From positions 5,350,501 through 5,414,500 of the forward strand of contig NZ_CP048000.1 in assembly GCF_009931695.1 (NCBI RefSeq): a stretch of 64,000 nucleotides of DNA, given 5' to 3'. Below the pieces are notes generated by a model. That model saw only the letters and a program-made list of their open reading frames with translations. It was not told the origin of the DNA and ran no database searches. Positions 15,472 to 23,991 of this stretch are shown here, one piece after another. The stretch comes from Anaerocolumna sedimenticola (GTDB lineage: Bacteria; Bacillota; Clostridia; Lachnospirales; Lachnospiraceae). The stretch's first letter is position 1. Every line of letters begins with the position of its first letter. A program made the translations under genes and the position numbers.

Positions 15472-17724
15472 TTATACTTCAAGGAATTCCGGCTTCAGCT
15501 TTAGTCCCAGAATTAGATTATTATCACGGGTTCTTTTACGGTCAAATCCGGCTGTTTCCAGCGCTGCATAGAAATCTGCTGTACCGCGAATAAACTCACC
15601 CACCTGCATGCAATAAGTGCGGTATGAGCTATAAACTTCACTAGACTTTGCACTATAAGAATTATCCACTTCGCAGCAGTCAGTTAGATAATGTGAAAGC
15701 CAATCATTATTTTCCTTATATGACTGAATTGCAGCCTTTACCTTCTCTGGTGCTTCAATCTTGAATTTATGTCCGATTGCCTTCGTAGCACCTTCAATCA
15801 CCCAAGAAAGAATTGCGCCTCCTGCATTTTCAAGTAAATAATCTGCATAGTTCTTCACATCTGCGTTGCCTTCTATCTTTGCATTAAAAGGAATTACAAT
15901 CAGACGACGCCAGGTGCCTCTATCGATAGCTCCGACCTTCGGAAGATGGTTGGTATAAAGCACCAGTGTATGGCTTGGAATATAACTGAATGGATCCTTG
16001 TACTTCTTCTCTGCGTAAATCTCATCGGTAGAACACAGCTGTTTGACATTTGATGTATTTAGGCGCATTCCTTCCTCCATCTCAGCAGCAATTATCAATC
16101 TCTTTCCCTTTGCTTCAGCTAATTCCGGCTTTACATTTCTACGGCATCCAACTGTCAACATATCAGCAGAAATATTACCGCTGTAAGAACCAAGTACTCT
16201 AGCAATTACATTCCAGAAGGTTGACTTACCATTACGACCTTCCCCATAGGCAATAATCAGTGCTTCCACATATACTTTTCCTATGGCAGCAAGGCCTACA
16301 ATCTCCTGAACATAATGGATGAGATCTAAATCGCCACAGAAGAATGTATTTAGAGCAGCTTCCCATAGATCAGCTCCTTCCGTACCAGGATCCACCGTTG
16401 TCTGTTTTGTAATAAAATCAAGTGGATCATGCTTCATAACAGAACCTAATCCTTTACGTAGGTCATATGTTCCGGATGGTGTATTTAATAGAAACTCATC
16501 TGCATCCAAATTACACTGCTCTATCTCCAACATTGGGCGAGCTTCTTTTAAGGCAGATGAGATGTATTTGGAATCGCGACGCTTAATGGCATAATTGCGA
16601 TAAAGCTGTGCGGTCTGGTATTTCTCAAAGGAATGCCTTTGCTGTTCATTAAAAGCTGATGCTGCTTTCTTAGGTCCCATTGCAACAAGCATCTCCCAAG
16701 CACCATTTTGCAGCATTTCATTCGTAGCCTTCTGCATCTTTGCTTCCGCTTCCTCCAACTGCCTTGCTGTTAGTTCCTGTGCCACTGCCTGAGACTTTGG
16801 CTTTGACTCCTCCCAGTAGCTTCCGTTGTAGACGATGTAATCTGTGGATGGCGAATAACGTAAACTCTCCAAATATTCTCTTGATAAAACAATCGCCTGA
16901 CCTACATCGGAAAAATCGTCCGGCTTTAACTTCATATCTGTGTTGTACTGTTCTGGTGGAATGTAGCTCTCCTGAGAAGATACATATTTCCCAAACTTTA
17001 CAGCACTGTTCCAGATAGTCTTTAATTCTGTTTCTTCCAGAGGTGGATTGCACTTCTCTGCCTTCTTTAGAAAAATATCATATGCCTCATCGGTATTCCC
17101 ATAACGAACAACGAGTTTACCTGCTATACCCGACATCGTATTATTTCGATTTCCTTCTAGAATTTCATCCTGCGAATTATCCCATTCTTCAAATTTATTA
17201 TCTTGCAGAAAGTCTACAATACTTTTATCTCCTCTGTAGAGTTCTACCTCAGCATTGGCTGTTCCAAATAAAAATCTGGCGCTATCAAGAGCATTGTTAT
17301 CAAAATAAGGGAAACACGATGTGATCTCCTTTTTTAACGCTGAGTATACTTTTGCATCTGTTACTGGAGGTATTGGAAAGAACACATGAAATCTTGGACG
17401 TGGTGACCTACTGTCCTTCTGTAGCATATTGCTTCTACTGTAAACAACAGCAAAAGCAACATCTGGGAAAGCAAACGCAACTTCTAATGGTGTTACCCAG
17501 TCATCCGGATTATCTGAATGATCATTATCACAATCTAGAGGTACATTATCCGCCCTGATGAAATTCAGGCTACTACGATAATTTCCCTTATACTCTGCCG
17601 AAACATGGTCATGTGCAGCCGCTTGCTTCAAAGAGGCTTCATCTGTAATAACTGTCTTATGAGGATAAACGCAATTTGATTGACTCCCCACACTGTCTGA
17701 TGTATACAAAGTAAATTGCTTCAT
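15472..17724 (-). CDS. P4/D5-type phage primase-helicase
   Basis: This 750-residue protein has an N-terminal primase-like region with an acidic motif (VPLDCDNDHSD, about 61-71) and a FHVFFPI segment. A D5_N-type region follows, then a superfamily 3 helicase with Walker A GEGRNGKST at about 494-502 and a LYTNHLPKVGAIDRGTWRR region later on. It primes and unwinds phage DNA. It overlaps the upstream DUF4406-like gene by 4 bases and has GGAGGTGACCAG before its ATG. Confidence 0.92.
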   Translation of the reverse strand: MKQFTLYTSDSVGSQSNCVYPHKTVITDEASLKQAAAHDHVSAEYKGNYRSSLNFIRADNVPLDCDNDHSDNPDDWVTPLEVAFAFPDVAFAVVYSRSNMLQKDSRSPRPRFHVFFPIPPVTDAKVYSALKKEITSCFPYFDNNALDSARFLFGTANAEVELYRGDKSIVDFLQDNKFEEWDNSQDEILEGNRNNTMSGIAGKLVVRYGNTDEAYDIFLKKAEKCNPPLEETELKTIWNSAVKFGKYVSSQESYIPPEQYNTDMKLKPDDFSDVGQAIVLSREYLESLRYSPSTDYIVYNGSYWEESKPKSQAVAQELTARQLEEAEAKMQKATNEMLQNGAWEMLVAMGPKKAASAFNEQQRHSFEKYQTAQLYRNYAIKRRDSKYISSALKEARPMLEIEQCNLDADEFLLNTPSGTYDLRKGLGSVMKHDPLDFITKQTTVDPGTEGADLWEAALNTFFCGDLDLIHYVQEIVGLAAIGKVYVEALIIAYGEGRNGKSTFWNVIARVLGSYSGNISADMLTVGCRRNVKPELAEAKGKRLIIAAEMEEGMRLNTSNVKQLCSTDEIYAEKKYKDPFSYIPSHTLVLYTNHLPKVGAIDRGTWRRLIVIPFNAKIEGNADVKNYADYLLENAGGAILSWVIEGATKAIGHKFKIEAPEKVKAAIQSYKENNDWLSHYLTDCCEVDNSYSAKSSEVYSSYRTYCMQVGEFIRGTADFYAALETAGFDRKRTRDNNLILGLKLKPEFLEV

Positions 17725-18137
17725 CTGGTCACCTCCTTAAAGTCCTCCGTAAAATAACGGATTCTCATGCGTTTTCGTTTGGCCCTTAGAATTTCAGCTG
17801 CCATACCTTCCGATATCCTTCCTCCAAACACCCACAATTCTGCACATCTTCCCAGCAGTACCATGTTCATGAACATTGCCAATTCCCTCTCGGTGGCTTC
17901 ATCCATAAATTGCGGAAACAACAGATGTGGGGCAATTGGTATTACTCCCATGTTTACTGCAAATCTGCTATACTCTCTGGCCTTCATGGTATTCCATTCC
18001 TCATTACCAGCGTAAGGAGAGCAGATATAAACAAGTGGTCTGTAATTACTCTTTCTTTCTTCACGCTCTATGCCATTGATCGCTTCAAAGGGTACAGGGT
18101 CTTTGTAGCCTTCTGAGTTATATAAGCCAATTCCCAA
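17721..18137 (-). CDS. DUF4406-like protein (nucleoside deoxyribosyltransferase-like)
   Basis: From a TTG at 18137, which sits 7 bases after a strong AAGGAGG, this gives 138 residues. The RPLVYICSPYAGN motif followed by helices, FVNMGVIPIAPHLLFPQF-like spacing and GRCAELWVFGGRISEGM are the marks of the DUF4406 / nucleoside 2-deoxyribosyltransferase-like fold. It may act on nucleotides, but no catalytic proof exists. An upstream ATG at 18170 has no ribosome site. It is the first gene of the minus-strand early operon. Confidence 0.8.
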   Translation of the reverse strand: MGIGLYNSEGYKDPVPFEAINGIEREERKSNYRPLVYICSPYAGNEEWNTMKAREYSRFAVNMGVIPIAPHLLFPQFMDEATERELAMFMNMVLLGRCAELWVFGGRISEGMAAEILRAKRKRMRIRYFTEDFKEVTR

Positions 18138-18175
18138 GGTCTCACCTCCTTCAAAAATATTCGAGGACAAAATAT

Positions 18176-18229
18176 CCCCCTAACTTCCTAAGGACAGAAC
18201 CCTTGCTTTTGGACGGATAATTTGCAAAC
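18176..18229 (-). promoter_or_regulatory. Composite motif copy 1 (inverted)
   Basis: Read on the minus strand this holds TATCCGTCCA (18219-18210), an 11-base gap, and TCTGTCCTTAGGAAGTTA (18198-18181). It faces the DUF4406/primase operon and ends about 40 bases before the first start codon. Two further copies with the same 11-base gap face the opposite operon. Confidence 0.8.
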
Positions 18230-18281
18230 TTTTTATTTCAGAATCGCTTCCTTTATATAAGCGAAAAACCAAGTAGAAAAA

Positions 18282-18335
18282 GTTTCAAAACTATCCGTCC
18301 ATTTATTTGTTTTCTGTCCTTAGGAAGTTAGAGGG
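18282..18335 (+). promoter_or_regulatory. Composite motif copy 2
   Basis: TATCCGTCCA at 18292-18301, an 11-base gap, and TCTGTCCTTAGGAAGTTAGA from 18313. The core TCCTTAGGA is itself a palindrome. It points toward the plus-strand replication operon. Confidence 0.8.
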
Positions 18336-18362
18336 ACATGAGTCCGAAAAGATTTTAAATAA

Positions 18363-18417
18363 GTTACAAGATTATCCGTCCAAGACTCAGACTTCTGTCC
18401 TTAAGAAATTAGAGAGG
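18363..18417 (+). promoter_or_regulatory. Composite motif copy 3
   Basis: TATCCGTCCA at 18373-18382, an 11-base gap, and TCTGTCCTTAAGAAATTAGA from 18394. It is the copy nearest the first gene of the plus-strand operon (start 18448). Flanking bases before the motif (GTTACAAGAT) also resemble copy 2 (GTTTCAAAAC). Confidence 0.8.
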
Positions 18418-18447
18418 TAATTAACCCTCGGAAAGGCGGTGCTACTT

Positions 18448-18612
18448 ATGCAGTCTGAAACAACTGCAGGTGCTGAGAGCAAAAAGGACATCGGCTTAGA
18501 TGAAGAACTTGCAGATGTACTAATCGCAATCAGTGTCATATCAAAACGACTTGCAAGGAAATTAACCGAGCAAGAACAACTAAATAAGGAAGGAGAAAAC
18601 AAGCATGAGTAA
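18448..18612 (+). CDS. Small phage protein (54 aa), first gene of plus-strand early operon
   Basis: A 54-residue acidic-then-basic protein starting MQSETTAGAESKKDIGLDEE with LADVLIAISVISKRLARKL in the middle. The same kind of short protein precedes the rrp5-like/DUF2800 genes in related phages. A GGAAAGGCGG box lies upstream. Its end overlaps the next gene's ATG by 8 bases, so translation is probably coupled. The function is unknown. Confidence 0.7.
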   Translation: MQSETTAGAESKKDIGLDEELADVLIAISVISKRLARKLTEQEQLNKEGENKHE

Positions 18613-18955
18613 GATGAGCGAACTATCCGCAGAACTTGATGAGTTAAGGAGATGTGGTGAAATCTTAATTGGAATTTCAGATACTCTGAAAGAATTATTT
18701 TCTACGGATGTAGAAGAAAAAGCTACAAGTAAGCCTAAGAATCAGAAAGCTACGACAAAAGTACCACCAGAACCTGCAAAGAGGTCAATCTCTCTTACCG
18801 ATGTCCGAGCAATACTTGCGGAGAAGTCACGCAATGGATACACAGCAGATGTTAAAGCTCTTCTATTAAAGTTTGGAGCAAACAAACTATCAGACATCAA
18901 CCCTGATGACTATGAAGCTTTACTCGCAGATGCGGAGGTGTTAGGAAATGCCTAA
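18605..18955 (+). CDS. Conserved early phage protein, function unknown
   Basis: A 116-residue protein with an N-terminal helix (MSKMSELSAELDELRR), a Lys/Pro-rich linker around residues 38-60, and a C-terminal helical domain (SLTDVRAILAEKSRNGYTAD ... LLLKFGANKLSDINPDDYEA). The C-terminal part looks like a small DNA-binding or protein-binding module. Similar proteins stand before DUF2800 genes in clostridial phages. A GGAGAAAACAAGC leader precedes the ATG, and its end overlaps the DUF2800 gene by 8 bases. Confidence 0.7.
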   Translation: MSKMSELSAELDELRRCGEILIGISDTLKELFSTDVEEKATSKPKNQKATTKVPPEPAKRSISLTDVRAILAEKSRNGYTADVKALLLKFGANKLSDINPDDYEALLADAEVLGNA

Positions 18956-20063
18956 ACATGCATTACTCTCCGCTTCATCCAGCCACAGATGGCTGCAATG
19001 CCCACCTTCAGCAAAGTTATGTGCTGAAGAGGATAACAAATCCAGTCCTTACGCACAAGAAGGTACGGATGCACATAGCCTCTGTCAGTTTAAATTAGAA
19101 CAGGCACTCGGTATAAACACAAAAGACCCTACGGAGAATTTGGATTACTACAATGGGGAGATGGAAAACTGTGCTGAAGAATATGCTTCATTCGTCATAC
19201 AGCAATTGGCGGAAGCAAAGCGCTATTGTTCTGATCCTGTAATCTTAATCGAACAGCATCTCGACTTCTCTAAATATGTAGAGAATGGATTTGGAACAGG
19301 TGACTGTGTAATCGTTGCTGATGGTATTCTTCAAGTCATCGATTACAAACACGGACTTGGAATACTGGTGTCAGCTGAAGAGAACCCACAGATGCTGTGT
19401 TATGCTCTTGGAGCTATAGAACTCTTCGATGGTATCTACGATATCGATACCGTTAAGATGACAATCTTCCAACCACGGAGGGACAATATCAGCACCTACA
19501 CCTTGTCAAAGGAAGAACTAATAACTTGGGGTAATGAGGTACTCTCTCCTATCGCAAAACTGGCCTATGCGGGTGAGGGTGAATTTAAGGCCGGTGACCA
19601 CTGCCAGTTCTGTAAGATTAAGGCTACCTGTCGTAAGCGTGCCGAATACAACCTTGAACTAGCAAAGTATGACTTTGAGATGCCTCCCAATTTAGATGAC
19701 ACAGAAATAAGTGTTATTCTCACCAAGGTAGATAACCTTGTCACCTGGGTCAATGACATAAAGGAATATGCATTACAACAAGCACTTAGTGGCACAAAGT
19801 ACGATGGCTTTAAAGTTGTTGAGGGACGCTCAACCAGAAAATACACCGATGAACAGGCGGTTGCAGATGCCGTAAAATCAGCAGGTTTTGACCCATATGA
19901 AAATAAGCTCTTAGGTATTACAGCCATGACTTCAGTTCTTGGCAAAAAGAAATTCGAAGAAATTCTAGGAAGCCTTGTAAACAAGGCTCCAGGTAAACCA
20001 ACTCTTGTTCCGGAGAATGATAAACGACCGGAATTTAACACAGCACAAATTGATTTCAATTAA
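18948..20063 (+). CDS. DUF2800 protein (Cas4/RecB-like nuclease fold)
   Basis: This 371-residue protein opens MPKHALLSASSSHRWLQCPP, the signature start of DUF2800. The region ILQVIDYKHGLGI holds the D and the K of a PD-(D/E)XK-type site, and CQFCKIKATCRKR resembles the cysteine cluster of Cas4/AddB-like nucleases. It probably works with DUF2815 and the polymerase in phage recombination or replication. It is coupled to the gene before it by an 8-base overlap. Confidence 0.9.
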   Translation: MPKHALLSASSSHRWLQCPPSAKLCAEEDNKSSPYAQEGTDAHSLCQFKLEQALGINTKDPTENLDYYNGEMENCAEEYASFVIQQLAEAKRYCSDPVILIEQHLDFSKYVENGFGTGDCVIVADGILQVIDYKHGLGILVSAEENPQMLCYALGAIELFDGIYDIDTVKMTIFQPRRDNISTYTLSKEELITWGNEVLSPIAKLAYAGEGEFKAGDHCQFCKIKATCRKRAEYNLELAKYDFEMPPNLDDTEISVILTKVDNLVTWVNDIKEYALQQALSGTKYDGFKVVEGRSTRKYTDEQAVADAVKSAGFDPYENKLLGITAMTSVLGKKKFEEILGSLVNKAPGKPTLVPENDKRPEFNTAQIDFN

Positions 20064-20082
20064 AAATAAGGAGGACAATAAT

Positions 20083-20646
20083 ATGTCAAAAGTAGCAAAT
20101 CCAACGAAAGTAATTACAGGTTCACAAACAAGATGGTCCTATGCAAATGTTTGGGATCCAAAGTCAATCAATGGAGGTACACCTAAGTATAGTGTAAGCC
20201 TTATCATTCCAAAGTCCGATACCAAAACGGTAACACAGATTAAGACAGCCATTGAAGCAGCATATAAGGAAGGCGAGTCAAAATTAAAAGGTAACGGTAA
20301 GACAGTCCCTGCTCTTTCAGTACTTAAAACTCCTCTTCGTGATGGCGATCAAGAAAGACCAGATGATCCTACTTACGCAAATGCTTATTTCATTAATGCA
20401 AATAGTGCTACTGCACCGGGTATTGTTGATGTAAATTGCAATCCAATCCTTGATCGTTCGGAAGTTTATTCCGGCGTCTATGGTAGAGCCTCCATCAATC
20501 TGTATGCTTTTAATTCAAACGGAAATAGAGGAATTGCGTGCGGATTGAATAATCTTCAGAAGATTTCAGACGGAGAACCTTTAGGTGGCAAGTCTCGTGC
20601 AGAGGATGATTTTGAAACCGAGGATAATGACGATTTCCTGTCTTAA
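20083..20646 (+). CDS. DUF2815 protein, probable single-stranded DNA-binding protein
   Basis: 187 residues from the ATG at 20083, which follows a clean GGAGG. It contains VITGSQTRWSYANVWDPKSI and a GVYGRASINLYAFNSNGNRG segment typical of DUF2815, with an acidic tail (DDFETEDNDDFLS) like those of single-stranded DNA-binding proteins. Position between the DUF2800 and polymerase genes supports a replication or recombination role. The acidic tail as a partner-binding site is inferred. Confidence 0.87.
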   Translation: MSKVANPTKVITGSQTRWSYANVWDPKSINGGTPKYSVSLIIPKSDTKTVTQIKTAIEAAYKEGESKLKGNGKTVPALSVLKTPLRDGDQERPDDPTYANAYFINANSATAPGIVDVNCNPILDRSEVYSGVYGRASINLYAFNSNGNRGIACGLNNLQKISDGEPLGGKSRAEDDFETEDNDDFLS

Positions 20647-20678
20647 TCACAATGCAACAATGTCAATCAAGTGGCTGT

Positions 20679-20708
20679 AGAGAATGGATCAGATTTGAGC
20701 CATTCTCT
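20679..20708 (+). other. Hairpin after DUF2815 gene
   Basis: AGAGAATGG (20679-20687) and CCATTCTCT (20700-20708) form a 9-bp stem with a 12-base loop. No U-run follows, so it is more likely an RNA stability or pausing element than a full terminator. Confidence 0.45.
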
Positions 20709-20745
20709 GAGCTTAAGATAATCTAAGAAAAACGAGGTAAATGAT

Positions 20746-20877
20746 ATGAATACAATATTAACTATTATTTTCGTGGTATTTTTGAGTATCAACATGGGAG
20801 GCAGTGCTTATATGTTCTTCACACTGATTCGTGATGATATTCGCTCCGAGCGTAAAAAGAGAAAAGAACAACAGTAA
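20746..20877 (+). CDS. Small single-pass membrane protein (43 aa)
   Basis: The predicted peptide starts MNTILTIIFVVFLSINMGGS, giving one hydrophobic segment (residues 3-25), followed by a charged tail (RDDIRSERKKRKEQQ). An AACGAGGTAAATGAT leader precedes the ATG. Small membrane proteins at this position are seen in related phages. It may anchor replication proteins or alter host physiology; no function is known. Confidence 0.55.
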   Translation: MNTILTIIFVVFLSINMGGSAYMFFTLIRDDIRSERKKRKEQQ

Positions 20878-20886
20878 ATCATGGAT

Positions 20887-20919
20887 GGGCGGCAGGAGCA
20901 ATCTTAGCCGCCTTGTTTA
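20887..20919 (+). terminator. GC-rich hairpin before the polymerase gene
   Basis: GGCGGC (20888-20893) pairs with GCCGCC (20907-20912), followed by TTGTTTATT. It is a weak terminator or attenuator shape placed about 20 bases before the polymerase start, so it could limit polymerase expression. Confidence 0.5.
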
Positions 20920-20939
20920 TTATGAAAGGAGTGAAATTC

Positions 20940-22931
20940 TTGAGTGAAATAAAAACGCTCTCAATTGATATTGAAACATATAGTGATATAGATTTGAGCA
21001 AATGCGGTGTATATAAATATGTTGAGTCAGATAACTTTGAAATTCTGTTATTTGGCTATGCTGTCAATGGCGGTGAGGTACAGGTAGTAGACCTTTCCAA
21101 TGGTGAGAAACTTTCAATAGAGATTGTTGCAGCTCTGACAAATAATACTGTGATCAAGTGGGCATTTAATGCTGCTTTTGAACGTATCTGTCTATCTGAA
21201 TGGCTAAGAAGAAATTATCCAGAACATTTCAGTAGCTATAGCACCAGTGATGACACGGTTGGTAACTACTTGGATCCGTCCTCCTGGAGATGCTCTATGA
21301 TATGGTCGGCTTATCTTGGATTACCATTATCCCTTGAAGGTGTGGGTGCAGTGCTCGGCTTACAAGAACAAAAAATGAAAGAGGGTAAAGACCTCATCCG
21401 CTACTTTTGTGTTCCATGCAAACCTACAAAATCAAACAGTGGCCGCACTAGAAATCTTTCTATACATGACGAAACTAAATGGGCCACCTTCATCTCTTAT
21501 AACCGCAGAGATGTTGAAGTTGAAATGTCCATTCAGAATAAGTTAGCCAATTTCCCTGTGCCGGAGTTTGTTTGGAAAGAATATCACTTAGACCAAATTA
21601 TCAATGACCGTGGAATTGCTATTGATATGGATGTCGTAGAACAGGCTATTAATATGGATAAGCGTTCCAAGGATGAACTCTCGAAAGAAATAAAGAAACT
21701 CACAAATTTGGATAATCCAAATTCAGTAGTACAGATGAAACAATGGTTATCTGACAATGGACTTGAAACCGACACCCTTGGTAAAAAGGCTGTGGCGGAA
21801 ATGCTGAAGGATGCTCCGGAAGAACTAGCTGATGTTCTTACTCTCCGTCAGCAACTTGCCAAATCGAGCATAAAGAAATATCAAGCAATGAAAAATGCCG
21901 TATGTACTGACAGCCGGGCAAGAGGAATGTTTCAATTCTATGGAGCAAATCGTAGCGGTAGGTGGGCTGGTCGTATCATTCAACTACAAAACCTTCCTCA
22001 GAACCATATGCCAGATTTAGAACAGGCGCGCGGACTTGTAAAGAATGGTGATTATGATGCATTAGAAATGCTATATAATTCTGTCCCAGAAGTACTGTCG
22101 GAACTTATCCGCACTGCTTTCGTCCCAAAGGTTGGTTTTAAGTTTGTTGTCGTAGATTTTAGTGCAATCGAAGCAAGGGTGCTCTCACATCTAGCACAGG
22201 AGTCGTGGAGAAATAAAGTCTTCGCAAATAACGAAGATATTTATTGTGCGAGTGCTTCCGCAATGTTTGGTGTTCCAGTCGAAAAGCATGGCCAAAACAG
22301 TCATCTTCGCCAGAAAGGTAAGATAGCGGAACTCGCCCTTGGATACGGCGGTTCATGTGGTGCTCTTAAATCTATGGGAGCCTTAGATATGGGGATTTCC
22401 GAAGAAGAACTACAACCTCTAGTTGATGCATGGAGAACATCAAATCCCAACATTGTACAGCTGTGGTGGGATGTTGATACAGCAGTCAAAAATGCCATTA
22501 TGCAAAAAACCACCACCGAAACTCACGGTATCAGCTTTATTTATCAAAGCGGTATGCTTTTCATCAAACTTCCATCTGGTAGAAAACTGACTTATGTAAA
22601 GCCTAAGATTGGTATAAACAGATTTGGTGGAGAAGCCGTAACCTACGAAGGTATCGGGGCAACAAAGAAGTGGGAGCGAATAGAATCATATGGTGCCAAA
22701 TTTGTCGAAAATATTGTTCAAGCAATCTCTAGAGATATTCTTAGCTATGCGATTCAGACACTCTCTCGCTTTTTCATCTGTGGCCACATTCATGATGAAT
22801 TAATCATAGAATGCCATATGTACGAATCCCTAGATAGCATTTGTGAGCAGATGGGAAAAACACCTCCATGGATAAAAGGTCTATTATTAAGAGCCGATGG
22901 CTATGAGACATTATTTTATAGAAAAGATTAA
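20940..22931 (+). CDS. Family A phage DNA polymerase
   Basis: 663 residues starting at a TTG (20940) with AAAGGAG 8 bases upstream; a longer reading from 20913 lacks a site. A 3'-5' exonuclease domain has ExoI SIDIETYSD (about 8-16), ExoII FNAAFER and ExoIII YNRRDVEVE. The polymerase domain has the palm motif A VVDFSAIEARVLSHLA and motif C HDELIIE. This is the replicative polymerase of this phage type. It is the last gene of the plus-strand early operon and is followed by a strong terminator. Confidence 0.95.
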   Translation: MSEIKTLSIDIETYSDIDLSKCGVYKYVESDNFEILLFGYAVNGGEVQVVDLSNGEKLSIEIVAALTNNTVIKWAFNAAFERICLSEWLRRNYPEHFSSYSTSDDTVGNYLDPSSWRCSMIWSAYLGLPLSLEGVGAVLGLQEQKMKEGKDLIRYFCVPCKPTKSNSGRTRNLSIHDETKWATFISYNRRDVEVEMSIQNKLANFPVPEFVWKEYHLDQIINDRGIAIDMDVVEQAINMDKRSKDELSKEIKKLTNLDNPNSVVQMKQWLSDNGLETDTLGKKAVAEMLKDAPEELADVLTLRQQLAKSSIKKYQAMKNAVCTDSRARGMFQFYGANRSGRWAGRIIQLQNLPQNHMPDLEQARGLVKNGDYDALEMLYNSVPEVLSELIRTAFVPKVGFKFVVVDFSAIEARVLSHLAQESWRNKVFANNEDIYCASASAMFGVPVEKHGQNSHLRQKGKIAELALGYGGSCGALKSMGALDMGISEEELQPLVDAWRTSNPNIVQLWWDVDTAVKNAIMQKTTTETHGISFIYQSGMLFIKLPSGRKLTYVKPKIGINRFGGEAVTYEGIGATKKWERIESYGAKFVENIVQAISRDILSYAIQTLSRFFICGHIHDELIIECHMYESLDSICEQMGKTPPWIKGLLLRADGYETLFYRKD

Positions 22932-22935
22932 TCTA

Positions 22936-22979
22936 AAAAGGTAGCAACACTGATCGTATACAGCGCTGCTACCATTTTT
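22936..22979. terminator. Bidirectional terminator
   Basis: GGTAGCA (22940-22946) and TGCTACC (22967-22973) form a stem flanked by AAAAA on the left and TTTTT on the right, so it can act on both strands. It lies between the convergent polymerase and HTH regulator genes. Confidence 0.8.
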
Positions 22980-22982
22980 CTA

Positions 22983-23627
22983 TTAAATCATATCATTCAG
23001 TAAATCCATTACTATTGCTTTAATCTTTCCGACTTTATCTGTGACTGTACTCTTCCCTATTCCAATCTCATCCGCAATTTCCTTATGGCTGAACCCATCA
23101 GATAATAGTTGAAGTATTTTACTATAGTTAGGGTCGATTTCCTGTACTCGACTAATCAGTTCATTCAGCATACCTAAATAGATATCTGCTGCACCGTACG
23201 TTGCTGGTGCAACTGCTTCGAATTCTGTCTCCTCATTATCTACATTTTCTGCTGCTAGACAACTGAAGGTTAATATTCCAAAGTTCTTCTTATCCAATGA
23301 AGTGGCATATGGGCACTGACTGCATTTATTAGTTTCTGGGCAGCGAATCAGTTTTCCACTTCCATTACTCACCTCACAGCGTTTGTCACGATCTGCTGCT
23401 TTAAACTCAGCTGAATAGGAACTCATTACAGCATCGTACTGTGCCTTAGTTCCTGGAATTAAAACCACATCTACTTTCCTGTTACCTACTCTCCATTTTC
23501 TAATCTGTGATTTTTTTACACCTGCAATCATCCCATGCTCTTCGATAGAATCCCTATCGATAATCATTGGTATTAGTACCTGTTCCTCCGCCTCATTTAC
23601 TCTGATTTCCTGTGTTTCTTTTTTCAT
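22983..23627 (-). CDS. HTH regulator / sigma-like protein of mobile elements
   Basis: 214 residues from the ATG at 23627 (GGAAAGGAC upstream). The N-terminal part has DRDSIEEHGMIAGVKKSQIR and a cysteine cluster CPETNKCSQCPYA. The C-terminus is a helix-turn-helix of LuxR/sigma-region-4 type (LLSDGFSHKEIADEIGIGKS). The family is frequent in clostridial phages and conjugative elements but has no settled function. A long inverted repeat begins 28 bases upstream of its start codon, so the leader or promoter may be regulated. Confidence 0.7.
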   Translation of the reverse strand: MKKETQEIRVNEAEEQVLIPMIIDRDSIEEHGMIAGVKKSQIRKWRVGNRKVDVVLIPGTKAQYDAVMSSYSAEFKAADRDKRCEVSNGSGKLIRCPETNKCSQCPYATSLDKKNFGILTFSCLAAENVDNEETEFEAVAPATYGAADIYLGMLNELISRVQEIDPNYSKILQLLSDGFSHKEIADEIGIGKSTVTDKVGKIKAIVMDLLNDMI

Positions 23628-23654
23628 AGATTGTCCTTTCCGCCTGCTGCGGTA

Positions 23655-23799
23655 AAGGGCAAAGGATACAAATGAAGGCCAGTGCTGAAGTACACAGACC
23701 CCCCAGTTCAAAAAAAGAGTGCAACAAGGGAAGGGTACTTCTATTGCAACGCAACAGACCTTACGGACTAGAGCGAAACAATATGTATCCTTTGCCCTT
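23655..23799. repeat. Perfect 16-bp inverted repeat with 113-base interior
   Basis: AAGGGCAAAGGATACA (23655-23670) and TGTATCCTTTGCCCTT (23784-23799) are exact reverse complements. The interior contains CCCCCC and repeated GCAAC words but no clear gene. It lies directly upstream of the HTH regulator and could be a structured RNA leader or a regulator site. Confidence 0.75.
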
Positions 23800-23845
23800 A
23801 TTGCAAATCAGGCATTTGATAGTTTTTTAGATTACTGACTTTGAC

Positions 23846-23943
23846 TGCAAAAAAGCCGCTAAACGTGCTATTGCAGCGTCTACCAACGGGATTATCCGTT
23901 TGTAGAGCACTGCAATATAGCACGTCCTAGCGGCTTATTTGCA
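23846..23943. repeat. Near-perfect 98-bp hairpin
   Basis: The two arms contain paired blocks in order: AAGCCGCTA with TAGCGGCTT, ACGTGCTAT with ATAGCACGT, TGCAG with CTGCA, and AACGG with CCGTT near the tip. Few bases are unpaired over about 45 bp. It is much longer than an ordinary terminator. It may be a bidirectional terminator, a structured small RNA or a palindromic mobile element. No protein is coded here. Confidence 0.85.
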
Positions 23944-23991
23944 AGCTACTCTTGTTATTCAGTTATAACGTATTGATATCAGTTCATATTA

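Noticed and set aside
16319..17558. Several plus-strand frames across the primase gene
   Set aside because: All are antisense shadows of the primase-helicase; they have low-complexity or Cys/Tyr-rich composition and no start signals.
18387..18602. Minus-strand 71-residue frame with a Ser-rich hydrophobic sequence
   Set aside because: It opposes the well-supported 54-residue plus-strand gene with its own ribosome site and overlaps the regulatory motif copy 3.
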